Assembly: GCF_002160495.1 (NCBI RefSeq)
Contig: NZ_NFKR01000005.1
Location: 1-64,000 of the forward strand
From: Erysipelatoclostridium sp. An173
GTDB lineage: Bacteria; Bacillota_I; Bacilli_A; Erysipelotrichales; Coprobacillaceae
Length of the DNA: 64,000 bases
Direction of reading: 5' to 3'
Notes under the pieces: generated by a model
The model's database searches: none
Seen by the model: only the letters and a program-made list of their open reading frames with translations
What the model was told of the DNA's origin: nothing
Position numbers and translations under genes: made by a program
Shown: piece by piece, positions 29,583-38,319 of the stretch
Numbering within the stretch: the first letter of the stretch is position 1
How the letters are laid out: each line of letters opens with the position of its first letter

Positions 29583-30311
29583 ATGGATGAAACCATCAAA
29601 GTAACCGGTTTGAGTAAATCTTACGCCGGAAACAAAGTAATCAGTAACATTGAGCTTTCGATTGGAACAGGTCAAGTGTTCGGCCTGCTCGGAGCGAATG
29701 GCGCGGGCAAAACTACCACGATAGAGTGTATCTTAGGCACTCGGAAGGCAGATGCGGGATCTGTTTCTATTTTAGGATTGAATCCTCGAAAAGACAGAAA
29801 ACAACTCTTTGAGCAGGTTGGCGTGCAATTTCAGGAAGCCAGCTACTCGGACAAAATTAAAGTTTGGGAGCTGTGCGAAGAAACCGCCTGCCTTTACCGG
29901 AAAGCTGCAAATTACGAGGAGCTTTTGAGGCAATTTGGTCTGTGGGAAAAACGAGACGCTTTCGTAAATGAATTGTCCGGTGGGCAAAAACAGAGGCTAT
30001 TCATCGTTTTAGCACTCCTGCCTGATCCGAGGGTCGTCTTTCTGGACGAGCTTACAACGGGCCTTGATACGAAAGCACGCAGGAGTGTTTGGAAAAGTCT
30101 GGACGCACTGAAACAAAAGGGTCTGACCATCTTTCTTTCCTCACATTTTATGGACGAGGTGGAAGTCCTGTGCGATACAATCGCCATTTTGAAGGACGGA
30201 AATTTCATTTTCACAGGAACCGTTCAGGAGGCAATTCACCAAAGCCCATATGATAATTTGGAAGAAGCCTATTTGTGGTTTACCGGAGAGGAGGAAACGG
30301 ACGATGAATAA
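29583..30311 (+). CDS. ABC exporter ATP-binding protein (drug-exporter type)
   Basis: 242 residues with Walker A GANGAGKTT (about 40-48), signature ELSGGQKQRL, Walker B 'VVFLDELTTGLD' and H-loop 'FLSSHFMDE'. The CcmA/DrrA layout indicates an efflux pump ATPase. Walker B ends in DEL rather than the usual DEP, a conservative change. The start ATG 29583 follows GGAGG. It overlaps the permease gene by 8 bases, so the two subunits are made together under the MerR regulator. Confidence 0.87.
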   Translation: MDETIKVTGLSKSYAGNKVISNIELSIGTGQVFGLLGANGAGKTTTIECILGTRKADAGSVSILGLNPRKDRKQLFEQVGVQFQEASYSDKIKVWELCEETACLYRKAANYEELLRQFGLWEKRDAFVNELSGGQKQRLFIVLALLPDPRVVFLDELTTGLDTKARRSVWKSLDALKQKGLTIFLSSHFMDEVEVLCDTIAILKDGNFIFTGTVQEAIHQSPYDNLEEAYLWFTGEEETDDE

Positions 30312-31047
30312 ATATGTCACAATGCTGAAAACAGAAATCAAGCTGTCTTTTCGAGGTATGGATATGGTGATCTTCGCACTTTGCCTGCCGGTCGTGATGG
30401 TGGTACTGCTCGGCATCATTTATGGAAATCAGCCCGCTTTCGAGGGAGCAAGCTATTCCTTTTTGGAGCAATCCTTTGGAGCAATTTCCACGATTGCAAT
30501 CTGCGCCGGTGGCGTTATGGGCCTCCCGTTGGTGATTTCTGACTATCGGCAGAAGAAAATACTGAAACGATATAAGGTAACGCCAACCAGCCCCATCCTG
30601 CTGCTAACAGTACAGGTTTCTATTTACGCCATTTACTCGCTGCTTTCTTTGATATTGGTCTATTTGGTAGGAAGTCTGTTCTTCGGCGTGCGGTTGCCCG
30701 GTTCCGTGGGAATCTTTCTGGCCTCTTATCTTCTGGTGATGCTTTCCACATTCAGCATTGGAATGATGGTGGGCGGAGTCGCTCCGAACATGAAGGTCGC
30801 GAGTATTGTTGCCAGCGTTTTGTATTTTCCCATGTTGATCTTCTCCGGGGCCACTCTCCCATACGAGGTGATGCCGACAGCATTGCAGAGGATTTCAGAT
30901 ATTCTACCGCTAACACAGGGGATCAAATTGCTGAAAGCGGCTTCTCTGGGATTACCGATAGAAGTTGCTTGGCTCCCTCTGGTTGTCATGGTGGCTCTGA
31001 TTATTATCTGCGGAGGAATTGCGGTGAAATTCTTCAAGTGGGAATAA
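30304..31047 (+). CDS. ABC-2-type permease of the exporter
   Basis: 247 residues with six membrane segments and the central 'KKILKRYKVTPTSPILLL' ABC-2 coupling region, followed by 'GGVAPNMKVASIVASVLYFP' and 'LPLTQGIKLLKAASLG'. It pairs with the ATPase at 29583 to export a drug or lipid-like compound. The start is fixed by the ATGA-type overlap with the ATPase gene. Confidence 0.85.
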   Translation: MNKYVTMLKTEIKLSFRGMDMVIFALCLPVVMVVLLGIIYGNQPAFEGASYSFLEQSFGAISTIAICAGGVMGLPLVISDYRQKKILKRYKVTPTSPILLLTVQVSIYAIYSLLSLILVYLVGSLFFGVRLPGSVGIFLASYLLVMLSTFSIGMMVGGVAPNMKVASIVASVLYFPMLIFSGATLPYEVMPTALQRISDILPLTQGIKLLKAASLGLPIEVAWLPLVVMVALIIICGGIAVKFFKWE

Positions 31048-31080
31048 AGAAGTAATAATACAAAAGAACTTTTTATTACA

Positions 31081-31182
31081 GCAAGGCGGGCCAATTACCT
31101 GCCAAAATGGGCCAGTCTGCCTTGTGCGGATTGGCCTCATTATGAAAGGCTTGCTTTTTCATAAAAGTCCAGTACACTGTCA
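31081..31182. repeat. Cassette-boundary repeat, copy C
   Basis: GCAAGGCGGGCCAATTACCT, GCCAAAATGGGCCAGTCTGC, TTGTGCGGATTGGCC, GAAAGGCTTGCTTTTTCATA, TACACTGTCAA: the best-conserved copy. Internal complementary pieces (GCAAGGC with GCCTTG, GGCCAAT with ATTGGCC) allow a branched hairpin. Confidence 0.85.
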
Positions 31183-31249
31183 ATCTGACACAAAGCATTT
31201 CATACTCTTTCCATATTGCTTTGGTATGATGGAGCGAGGAGGTGTAAAA

Positions 31250-31915
31250 ATGGCTGTTTTATTGATTGTGGAAGACGATACCGCCACCAACGAGGCAATC
31301 TGCGAATACATGAGCTCCGCAGGACATACCACCTTGTCTGCCTTCGATGGAGAGCAGGGCTTGCAGATCGCAAGGGAAAAATCCATTGATTTAGTGGTTC
31401 TGGACATTATGCTCCCGAAACGAACCGGTTTGGAGGTATTAAAAGAACTGCGTCAAACGAGCGGCATCCCCGTCTTAATGCTTACCGCCCTTGACGATGA
31501 GCCTACTCAGGCGGCCAGCTTTGATGAACAGGCGGACGACTATATCACAAAACCCTTTTCCATGCTTTTGCTGGGGAAACGGGTGACGGCTCTGCTGCGG
31601 CGGTGTGGGAAAAGCCCGGAACTGAGCCAAATCCAGATAGGCGATATTACGGTGGATTTTGGCGGCTACACCGCTTCCGGGCCGGGCGGCCCTATTGACC
31701 TGACACCAAAGGAGATCGACCTGCTGAAATTGCTGATAGAGCATAAAGGTCTAGTTCTTACACGGTCGCAGATCTTGGACGAGTTGTGGGGATATGATTA
31801 CCCCATCATCGACCGAACTATTGATACCTACATCAAAAATTTACGGAAAAAGCTGAGTCTTGACCGGATTGTAACGGTAAAAGGCGTTGGCTACAAGTAT
31901 GAGGAACACCCATGA
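31250..31915 (+). CDS. OmpR-family response regulator
   Basis: 221 residues: a receiver domain with phospho-acceptor D52 in VVLDIMLP, acidic pocket 'VEDD' near residue 8 and conserved T/K positions, then a winged helix-turn-helix effector domain (about 125-220, ending 'TVKGVGYKYE'). The start ATG 31250 follows GAGGAGGTG. It overlaps the kinase gene by 4 bases. With the kinase and ABC genes it forms a sensor-exporter cassette of the kind that responds to cationic peptides or cell-wall drugs. Confidence 0.9.
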   Translation: MAVLLIVEDDTATNEAICEYMSSAGHTTLSAFDGEQGLQIAREKSIDLVVLDIMLPKRTGLEVLKELRQTSGIPVLMLTALDDEPTQAASFDEQADDYITKPFSMLLLGKRVTALLRRCGKSPELSQIQIGDITVDFGGYTASGPGGPIDLTPKEIDLLKLLIEHKGLVLTRSQILDELWGYDYPIIDRTIDTYIKNLRKKLSLDRIVTVKGVGYKYEEHP

Positions 31916-33027
31916 GAAACTTAAAGCTCTTTACTAAAATCTTCTTATACACCTTTGGGGTGATGCTATTTGTCACTGTGATGGCCCATGTCTTTCTCTA
32001 CGTGCTTGCGCCGCAAATGACCGTAAGCACCAACCGTTTTGTGGAAGGGGCCATTATTGAGAGTGATGTGAATACTGGTATTTTGATAAAATCCGCTATC
32101 GGAAAAGCACTGCCGGTATCCCTGCTTTGCTGCGCCATCATTTCCGCCGGGTGTTCCCTGTTGTTTTCCAGAGCCATGACGAGGCCAATCAAGCAGATTG
32201 CGGAAACAACGGAAAAGATGGAAAAACTGGATAAGGCTGCAACCTGCGTGGTGCATACGAAGGACGAGATTGGCGAATTGGCCGCCCGCGTAAATAAGCT
32301 GTATGCCAGCCTGCTTTCCACCATTGAAAAGCTGGAAGAAGAAAAGCAAAACGTCCGTGAGGCGGAACGGTCAAAAATTGATTTCCTGCGGGCCGCCTCC
32401 CATGAACTGAAAACACCGGTGACTGCTCTTAACGCGATTTTGGAAAACATGATCTTAGGCATTGGAAAATACAAAGACCGGGATCGCTGTCTGTTGGAAT
32501 GTAAGGAGATTACCGGGCAGCTCTCCTCTATGATTAAAGAAATTTTGGATACCTCCCGGCTGGATTTTACACAGGAGAAACAGGACGCCCAAACCTTTGA
32601 CCTGTCGGAGCGCCTTCCGGCGATCTGCGAGCCTTATCAGTTGATTGCGAAGGCAAAAGAAATCGACTTTACTTTCAGCATACAGGGAAAGTGCCCTGTC
32701 CATACGTCGAAGAAAAGCCTTGAAAAAATCCTGTCCAATCTGCTCTCCAACGCGGTTGCTTACACAAAGCCGGGATGCAAGATCACCGTTATATTGAACG
32801 CCCAGCAGATAAAAATAGAAAACGAGTGTATGCCCATCCCGCCGGATAAGCTGGCCCATATATTTGAGCCGTTCTACCGCCCGGATTTTGCCAGAGGCAG
32901 AAAAGATGGAGGGAATGGGCTGGGGTTATATATTGTAGATACGCTTTCAAAGGCCCTTGGGCTGCCCTATCAATTTGAGGCGACCAAAAACCCGCCGGGA
33001 ATGTGCTTTACCCTTTATCTCTCATAA
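31912..33027 (+). CDS. Sensor histidine kinase
   Basis: 371 residues. Two membrane segments (about 8-30 and 60-85) enclose a very short extracellular loop. They are followed by a HAMP region ('MTRPIKQIAETTEKMEKLDK'), the H-box with phospho-acceptor H164 (ASHELKTPV) and an ATP-binding domain with 'NLLSNAVAYT' and 'GGNGLGLYIV'. The small sensor loop suggests that the partner ABC transporter does the sensing, as in BceS-type kinases. Translationally coupled to the response regulator. Confidence 0.9.
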   Translation: MRNLKLFTKIFLYTFGVMLFVTVMAHVFLYVLAPQMTVSTNRFVEGAIIESDVNTGILIKSAIGKALPVSLLCCAIISAGCSLLFSRAMTRPIKQIAETTEKMEKLDKAATCVVHTKDEIGELAARVNKLYASLLSTIEKLEEEKQNVREAERSKIDFLRAASHELKTPVTALNAILENMILGIGKYKDRDRCLLECKEITGQLSSMIKEILDTSRLDFTQEKQDAQTFDLSERLPAICEPYQLIAKAKEIDFTFSIQGKCPVHTSKKSLEKILSNLLSNAVAYTKPGCKITVILNAQQIKIENECMPIPPDKLAHIFEPFYRPDFARGRKDGGNGLGLYIVDTLSKALGLPYQFEATKNPPGMCFTLYLS

Positions 33028-33123
33028 AGCGATTGCTTTTTATCCGTTTCATACTGGTTCCATATTGGGGTGCTATGCTGTCAGCGTTGCAACACTTATC
33101 CCATATGAAACGGAGGTCATTCT

Positions 33124-34488
33124 ATGAACTTTATGAATCGAGCGTGGCTGTACATCGTCCGCAAGAGGGGCAAGAGTATCCTTCTTTTTGTCATCTTGCT
33201 GGTGATGGCAACCTTTGTACTGACCGCCCTGGCGCTGGGGAACGCTTCTAAAGCTGCCCAGCAGGAGCTGCGGCAAAGTCTTGGCGGGAGTTTTCTCATT
33301 GGCTTTGACTACACGGAAAACAACCCCTATTTGAAGGTGGAAAGCGTGGATGGCGGAACGCTGATTTATTCCACTCAGCAAATCCGCCCGGAGCTGGTAG
33401 AGCAAATCCGGGAAATTGAGGGGATCAAGGAATGCAGCGCAACCGTGGAGGGGCTGGCGGCGTTCCCCTCTCTGGAACTGTTTACCGGCAATATCCCCAT
33501 TGAGGAAGAATTTCGCGCATCCTCAAAAATTTTAAGCGCATGGAAAAGCGAGGAGCTTACTCGTTTTACTTCCGGGCAGCTTACGCTGACAGAAGGGCGG
33601 CATATCCTGCCGGACGACAAAAACAAGGGGCTTATCAGCAAGGATCTGGCTGAAAAAAACGGCCTGAAAATTGGCGATAAAATCCAAACGGACAAAGGCG
33701 TGGAGATTGAAATTGTGGGCCTGTTTTCTCCAAAAGAAATCGAAGGTATCAACGATCAGGTAACAACCTACGATAAAATACAAAATCTCATTATCACTGA
33801 TCTCGCCACTTTAGTGGCTTATGAAAACGGCCCTGCAATCCAAGGATTTAATGAGCTGACCGTATCAGTAGACGATCCGCAGAACATGGAGGAAATTATT
33901 TCTAAAGTAAAGGGTATCTCCGGTGTGGACTGGAAGGGATTCTCTTTTCTGCTTGACAACGAGGACTATGAGAACGCCGCGTCCTCCTTAGAACAATTAT
34001 CGGAGCTGGTAGCCACTATTTTGATTGTCGCGCTGATTGTAAGCATTGCCATCCTTTCGCTCATTCTTACCATGTGGGCCAGAACCCGAATCCACGAAAC
34101 CGGCGTGCTGCTCTCTGTTGGGATCAGCAAGCTGTCGATTTTAGGACAGTATATTGCCGAGGTTTTACTCATAGCAGTGCTGGCGTTTTCCCTTTCTTAT
34201 TTCTCTGCCAGCGCCATTGCAGGCCAGATGGGAAACGTCCTGCAATCCGGGCAGGCGGTAACAGAGGTGCAGCAGGAAAACGGCTTATCTGCCGGAAGCC
34301 GTGGCGAAGCCGGAACAGACGCAGAAGATCAGAAAATAGAACCCCCTAAATTGCAGGTTCGCGTACAGTTTGAGGAAATGGGGCTCCTATTCCTGCTTGG
34401 GATCGGAATTGTAACGGTATCCGCTGGAATTTCCTCGATTTCCGTCATGCGGCTGAAACCGCGAGAGATTTTATCAAAAATGAGCTGA
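33124..34488 (+). CDS. FtsX/MacB-like ABC permease
   Basis: 454 residues. An N-terminal membrane segment (about 15-38) is followed by a large extracytoplasmic domain (40-280), then three C-terminal membrane segments (about 290-315, 345-365 and 415-440) with 'MWARTRIHETGVLLSVGISK', the FtsX-family coupling loop. A Gln/Glu/Gly-rich loop lies between spans 3 and 4. It works with the ATPase at 34705. Such transporters pump or sense antimicrobial peptides. GGAGG precedes the ATG. Confidence 0.85.
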   Translation: MNFMNRAWLYIVRKRGKSILLFVILLVMATFVLTALALGNASKAAQQELRQSLGGSFLIGFDYTENNPYLKVESVDGGTLIYSTQQIRPELVEQIREIEGIKECSATVEGLAAFPSLELFTGNIPIEEEFRASSKILSAWKSEELTRFTSGQLTLTEGRHILPDDKNKGLISKDLAEKNGLKIGDKIQTDKGVEIEIVGLFSPKEIEGINDQVTTYDKIQNLIITDLATLVAYENGPAIQGFNELTVSVDDPQNMEEIISKVKGISGVDWKGFSFLLDNEDYENAASSLEQLSELVATILIVALIVSIAILSLILTMWARTRIHETGVLLSVGISKLSILGQYIAEVLLIAVLAFSLSYFSASAIAGQMGNVLQSGQAVTEVQQENGLSAGSRGEAGTDAEDQKIEPPKLQVRVQFEEMGLLFLLGIGIVTVSAGISSISVMRLKPREILSKMS

Positions 34489-34504
34489 GAAAGGCGGTAA
34501 CGAT

Positions 34505-34693
34505 ATGAAAAAAGTATGGAAATTGTTTCCTATATTCTTTCTTCTGGTACTGTTGTTCACTGGGTGTACCCCGAAGGAGAACAAAGGGGACGAAACGCAG
34601 GAGCAGTCTGGTGCGCCCATGATAGATTATGAGGTGCCGGATAAAGTAAAGGACTATGACTTCAACTATGAATTTGTACCGGAAGGTGAATAG
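34505..34693 (+). CDS. Small lipoprotein in the ABC cassette
   Basis: 62 residues. A signal peptide ends in 'LLFTGC' with the lipidated cysteine at residue 21, followed by a short acidic, Tyr/Asp-rich segment (DYEVPDKVKDYDFNYEF). GAAAGGCGG precedes the ATG. It lies between the permease and ATPase genes of one operon, so it is probably an accessory subunit. No family is recognised. Confidence 0.75.
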   Translation: MKKVWKLFPIFFLLVLLFTGCTPKENKGDETQEQSGAPMIDYEVPDKVKDYDFNYEFVPEGE

Positions 34694-34704
34694 GAGGTAG
34701 CTAT

Positions 34705-35352
34705 ATGGGAACTTTGGAATTACAAAACTTGACCTATTCTTATGATAAAAAGAAAAAGGTACTCAGAGGAATTGACGCGCGGATGGAGGCTGGAAAGATG
34801 TATGCCATTCTCGGCCCCTCCGGCTGTGGCAAGACAACGCTCCTTTCCCTGTTGGGCGGTCTGGACAGTCCCACAAGCGGGGCTATCCTGTTTGAAGGGA
34901 AGGATGTTGCACAGACCGGATTAGCAGGACACCGGAAAAAGAATGTTTCGTTTATCTTTCAGAGCTACAACCTGATTGATTATATGACTCCGCAGGAGAA
35001 TGTCCGGCTGATTTCCAAAAAACCAGCATTTCCGTTTCTGGAACGGCTGGGGTTGACGAAGGAAGAAACAAGACGAAACGTGTTGAAGCTTTCCGGCGGT
35101 CAGCAGCAACGTGTAGCCATTGCGCGGGCACTGGCCAGCGAGGCTCCAGTGATTTTGGCGGACGAGCCTACTGGCAATCTGGACGAAGAAACCGCTCAGG
35201 ATATTACAGAAATCCTGAAAGAAAGCGCACATCAGATGAATAAATGCGTGGTAGTAGTCACCCACTCAAACGAGCTGGCAAAACAGGCGGATGTGGTGTT
35301 CCGGCTGAAAAAAGGCGAACTACATATAGAGCAAAGCGGGAAATCTTCATAA
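34705..35352 (+). CDS. ABC ATP-binding protein (MacB/LolD type)
   Basis: 215 residues. Walker [10 protein letters not shown] (about 35-43), signature [16 protein letters not shown], Walker B '[12 protein letters not shown]' and H-loop '[12 protein letters not shown]', characteristic of the MacB/LolD/BceA group. It energises the FtsX-type permease at 33124. Separated from the lipoprotein gene by 11 bases. Confidence 0.9.
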   Translation: MGTLELQNLTYSYDKKKKVLRGIDARMEAGKMYAILGPSGCGKTTLLSLLGGLDSPTSGAILFEGKDVAQTGLAGHRKKNVSFIFQSYNLIDYMTPQENVRLISKKPAFPFLERLGLTKEETRRNVLKLSGGQQQRVAIARALASEAPVILADEPTGNLDEETAQDITEILKESAHQMNKCVVVVTHSNELAKQADVVFRLKKGELHIEQSGKSS

Positions 35353-35362
35353 ATTATTTTTT

Positions 35363-35421
35363 AAGGCAAGACTACTACTTGCCAAAACGGGCCAGTCTGC
35401 CTTGTGCGGATTGGCCCATTT
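35363..35421. repeat. Cassette-boundary repeat, copy D; leader region to 35,602
   Basis: AAGGCAAGACTACTACTTGC, CAAAACGGGCCAGTCTGCCT, TGTGCGGATTGGCCCATTTT: a variant of the repeat at 26850, 28598 and 31081, closing the last cargo cassette. The next 180 bases up to the sigma gene hold a tiny frame (MCSS-stop at 35442), T-rich direct repeats (TTTTTC..AAAAT) and no gene. Confidence 0.8.
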
Positions 35422-35602
35422 TGTTTAAGGAGGAAAAATATATGTGCAGCTCCTAACCAGCATTTAGATAGACTCACCCATTCAAAAATTTTTCTCAAAA
35501 TATTTTTCAAAATCTTTCCGGTTTTCACCCCTGAGATGTGTTCTGGTTATGTGAGGAGGCGAAAAACAACCAGCTCAAATCTGCAGGAAGGAGGGATGCG
35601 GC

Positions 35603-36028
35603 ATGAAGTCTCCCTCTGACTATGAAAAACGGATTGTTGCCATGGTGGATTCCTTTACCAAGACAGTAGCCCGGAATTTCAGCAGAAATCTCAAACGGGC
35701 AAAGGCAAACCGGGAGAAGCATTTTTCCGATGAACCGGTAGACTATCTTCTTGAACTTTTAAGCCACGACGACAGGTATCCGTCCGACCATTTTGTGCTT
35801 TATGCGGACGAGTTATCCTGCGTGGTCTATAGCGAAACTTTATATAAAGCACTCTGTTCCCTTCCGGAAAAGCAGCGGAAAGTCTTACTGTTTGACTTCT
35901 GGTACGCTTGGACAGATGGGGAAATTGCAGCCAGAATGGAGGTGACAACCCGCACTGTCTACAACCTGAGACAGCGCGCATTTAAGGCAATCAAAACTTT
36001 CTATGAGCAAGGAAGCTCAGAGCCATGA
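35603..36028 (+). CDS. Sigma-70-like factor of conjugative-element type (Tn916 orf7-like)
   Basis: 141 residues. The C-terminal 55 form a sigma region 4 helix-turn-helix (LPEKQRKVLLFDFWYAWTDG then 'EVTTRTVYNLRQRAF'), and the N-terminal half is helical and basic. This is the regulator found with an HTH partner on Tn916/Tn1549-type elements, where it activates conjugation or excision genes. It overlaps the next gene by 26 bases, as in those elements. GGAAGGAGG precedes the ATG. Confidence 0.82.
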   Translation: MKSPSDYEKRIVAMVDSFTKTVARNFSRNLKRAKANREKHFSDEPVDYLLELLSHDDRYPSDHFVLYADELSCVVYSETLYKALCSLPEKQRKVLLFDFWYAWTDGEIAARMEVTTRTVYNLRQRAFKAIKTFYEQGSSEP

Positions 36029-36245
36029 ATTAACCTATGACCTAATCAAGCGAGCGGTTCACGGCGACCAGGAGGCAATCGAGGCATATCTCCTGCACTA
36101 TGACGCTTATATCAATTCTCTGGTGATGTATGACGAAGTCGGCCCAGACGGCCAGCTACATTCCTACATCGACGAGGACATGAAGATACAAGTGCAGATG
36201 AAGCTCGTGGACGCATTACAGAACAAATGGAGGAAACTGATATGA
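36003..36245 (+). CDS. Helix-turn-helix protein of conjugative-element type (Tn916 orf8-like)
   Basis: 80 residues. 'LTYDLIKRAVHGDQEAIEAY' and 'DMKIQVQMKLVDALQNKW' are the hallmark blocks of the HTH partner that follows the sigma-like gene on Tn916/Tn1549 relatives. The overlap with that gene implies coupled translation. In intact elements xis and int usually follow this pair; here a DUF3825 gene does. Confidence 0.8.
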   Translation: MSKEAQSHELTYDLIKRAVHGDQEAIEAYLLHYDAYINSLVMYDEVGPDGQLHSYIDEDMKIQVQMKLVDALQNKWRKLI

Positions 36246-37054
36246 TTCTCATGCCAGACCTGTTTTCCTTCGCCTACGTCCCGAACTGGTACTCCCAGCT
36301 TGATATGCTGGCGGAGATGGCCCTGCCGGAACCGTGGCGATTCAAAAACCCTATATACTTAACGAAAAATCCAGATACTCCGATTTTGGAGCGATATATT
36401 CACGCGATCTTTAAGAAACAGCTTATTGATTACAAGGACGAAAGAAACCCCAGCAGCGCGGCAGATTACTTCCACATTGAGAATGAATTTTGCTGCTTCC
36501 ATACGGGCCTCTACACCCGGCGGTATAAGGCTATATATGCCTGCTTTGACCGGAATAAAAAGAAGGACTCCCTGCTGGAATGGTATTTCAGGGGCTTTGC
36601 GGACGAGCTGTCGCCAATGCTCCGGCACATATCCCCGCTGCCGAAGAAGCCCAGCTACTATATGACGCAATATGGCGTCAATTACAACCCGGAATGGCCG
36701 ATCCGCGTCAACGTGGATCATATCCTCGGCGACGAGGAGAACCTTTCCCGTATCCCGGCAGAAATCCGCGAAGCGCAAAACCTGCCCCTGCTTTTAGAAA
36801 CGGCAGTTGAGTTGGCGCGGCGGAAGGCTGTGGTGGAACCGAGCATTGTGGTTCCGCAGGGGTATCAGGGCCGGGTGCAATACTTGCTGCCGATCTGCCT
36901 GACCGATATGGAGCAGCCAGACCTTGCCATGACCCTCACGATCATGGACGGGTATTACTTGGGGAACACCTGCCTCACCTTAGAAATGGCGTACCTCAAC
37001 GCGCGGCTTCTTTCCAGACCGGTGGCGCATTGGCTCACGGACATTGTGGAATAG
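36242..37054 (+). CDS. DUF3825-family protein
   Basis: 270 residues, with 'YVPNWYSQLDMLAEMALPEP' at the N-terminus, 'CCFHTGLYTRRYKAIYACF' in the middle and 'LLPICLTDMEQPDLAMTLTI' near the end, matching DUF3825. The family contains an OST-HTH-associated domain suspected of RNA binding, but no activity is established. The start ATG 36242 follows GAGGAAA and overlaps the previous gene by 4 bases, so it is in the same transcription unit. Confidence 0.72.
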   Translation: MILMPDLFSFAYVPNWYSQLDMLAEMALPEPWRFKNPIYLTKNPDTPILERYIHAIFKKQLIDYKDERNPSSAADYFHIENEFCCFHTGLYTRRYKAIYACFDRNKKKDSLLEWYFRGFADELSPMLRHISPLPKKPSYYMTQYGVNYNPEWPIRVNVDHILGDEENLSRIPAEIREAQNLPLLLETAVELARRKAVVEPSIVVPQGYQGRVQYLLPICLTDMEQPDLAMTLTIMDGYYLGNTCLTLEMAYLNARLLSRPVAHWLTDIVE

Positions 37055-37120
37055 CTGCGCACAGATCGCAGGCTCGCTCCCCGGTAGCCGGATCGGCTCT
37101 GGCGGAAAGGAGTGACCGGT

Positions 37121-37327
37121 TTGCGTCAAAGCAAGAAGGAGGTTGAACAGGATGACATAAGAGACAAAATGCGTCCGGTATACTGCCCGAAATGCGGGTG
37201 GAAACTGCTGGACGCGGTAAAGGGTACAAAGACATTGATTAAGATCCCCCACAAGGGCCGGTATCCCGATTTATATGTGAAGTGCGGGCACTGCGGCGCG
37301 GAGGTTGGGATCATCAAAACTGAATAG
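37121..37327 (+). CDS. Small zinc-ribbon protein
   Basis: About 68 residues from a TTG at 37121 (AAAGGAG, 7 bases away) or 52 from ATG 37169. Four cysteines, CPKC and CGHC, flank a basic stretch, 'TLIKIPHKGRYPDLYVK', forming a single zinc ribbon of the Com/KTR-like type seen on mobile elements. Probably a nucleic-acid-binding regulator. The true start is uncertain. Confidence 0.55.
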   Translation: MRQSKKEVEQDDIRDKMRPVYCPKCGWKLLDAVKGTKTLIKIPHKGRYPDLYVKCGHCGAEVGIIKTE

Positions 37328-37548
37328 CTACCACCGAATGTTCCGGGCTGGTTCCGGGACTTACCGGATAGCTGCGGCAATACGACAGCCCCCATAAGGA
37401 ATGTATATGACGGGCGGGCAACGGACAGCGAAGCCGGGAAACCGGTGCGGCGTTTGTCTGAGCATGATGCACGAAGGGGTGATTTCATTCCATCATCTGT
37501 GGTTGCCCCTTCATCACGCTGTCTTGAAAGAAAGACAGATGGGATATT
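37328..37548 (+). ncRNA. Candidate structured non-coding region
   Basis: 220 bases with no plausible gene. They contain several self-complementary pieces, for example AAGGGG..CCCCTT around 37478-37510 and CTGTCTT/AAGACAG at 37519-37538, and run into a very strong terminator. It could be a small RNA or a long leader for the sigma-like gene; this is inference from structure only. Confidence 0.35.
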
Positions 37549-37595
37549 GAGCCTGGCAAGCGGCACTTTTGTGCTGCTTGTCAGGCTCTTTTTTT
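37549..37595 (+). terminator. Strong Rho-independent terminator
   Basis: An 18-base-arm stem (GAGCCTGGCAAGCGGCAC against GTGCTGCTTGTCAGGCTC, with minor mismatches) closed by TTTT and followed by seven Ts. Confidence 0.9.
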
Positions 37596-37647
37596 CGTTT
37601 TAGCGGCAAAGGTGCCGCCTGCCGGGCTCCGAAAGGAGAACGGCAAA

Positions 37648-38034
37648 TTGAAAATCAATTACACATTTGCAAATGGTGAGACCTCAGATGTAGAGGTCAA
37701 TGAGGAAATCGGAAACTTGATTCTGGATTCCAGGCGGGAGGAAAGCAATCAGGATCGGAAAGAGCGGTACCATTGCTATTCCCTGGATGCGGCGGAATAT
37801 GAAGGCGCGGATTATGCGGACGGCAGTACGCCGGAGACAGAACTTTTCCGGCAGCTTGAAAACCAGCGGATCAAAGAGGCGTTTGGGCAGCTCTCGGAGG
37901 TACAGCGGCGCAGGCTGCTGATGCTGGCCGAAGGGGTATCCCTCCGGGAGATTGCCCGCCGGGAGGGCAAGGACATTAAGACTATACGGGAATCCATCGA
38001 GGGAGCCAGGAAAAAGTTTTTGAAATTTTTCTGA
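37648..38034 (+). CDS. Phage sigma-70 region 4-like regulator
   Basis: 128 residues from a TTG start at 37648 placed 9 bases after AAAGGAG. The N-terminal half contains 'KINYTFANGETSDVEVNEEI' and the C-terminal half is a region 4 HTH ('LSEVQRRRLLMLAEGVSLRE' then 'EGKDIKTIRESIEGARKKF'). Proteins like this head the early replication operon of Clostridial siphophages. It probably directs or modifies transcription of the phage genes that follow. Confidence 0.75.
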   Translation: MKINYTFANGETSDVEVNEEIGNLILDSRREESNQDRKERYHCYSLDAAEYEGADYADGSTPETELFRQLENQRIKEAFGQLSEVQRRRLLMLAEGVSLREIARREGKDIKTIRESIEGARKKFLKFF

Positions 38035-38118
38035 GACATCCCCCCTCAAACCGTGCTTCAAATCTCCGTATGTTGAAGGACATCCCGATACCGTCCTTCA
38101 GAAAGCAGAGGTGATGAG

Positions 38119-38319
38119 ATGAAACACACATTGCAGATCCGTGTTTCAAAAAAGCCCGTGAACAGCGGCGCGGTCAGTGTGCGGAATGTCTCCGTGCGTG
38201 AGCGGTTCATGCGTTTCCTGCTGGGGGACAAGGTCAGGCTGACGGTCATCGTTCCAGGCAGCACGGTGGAGGAACTGTCCATCCGGGAGGTTGCGGAAGG
38301 AGGGCTGGCGCATGAGTAA
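38119..38319 (+). CDS. Small phage protein, unknown
   Basis: 66 residues, with a basic beta-rich first half (KHTLQIRVSKKPVNSGAVSV) and 'FLLGDKVRLTVIVPGSTVEE'. It overlaps the next gene by 8 bases. Conserved position at the start of this early-gene block in related phages, but no function known. Confidence 0.6.
   Translation: MKHTLQIRVSKKPVNSGAVSVRNVSVRERFMRFLLGDKVRLTVIVPGSTVEELSIREVAEGGLAHE

Noticed and set aside
19664-37327. Presence of conjugation genes or an integrase in the ICE-like part
   Set aside because: No relaxase, VirB4/VirD4-like ATPase, or recombinase is encoded here; only cargo and the orf7/orf8-like regulators support the ICE assignment.
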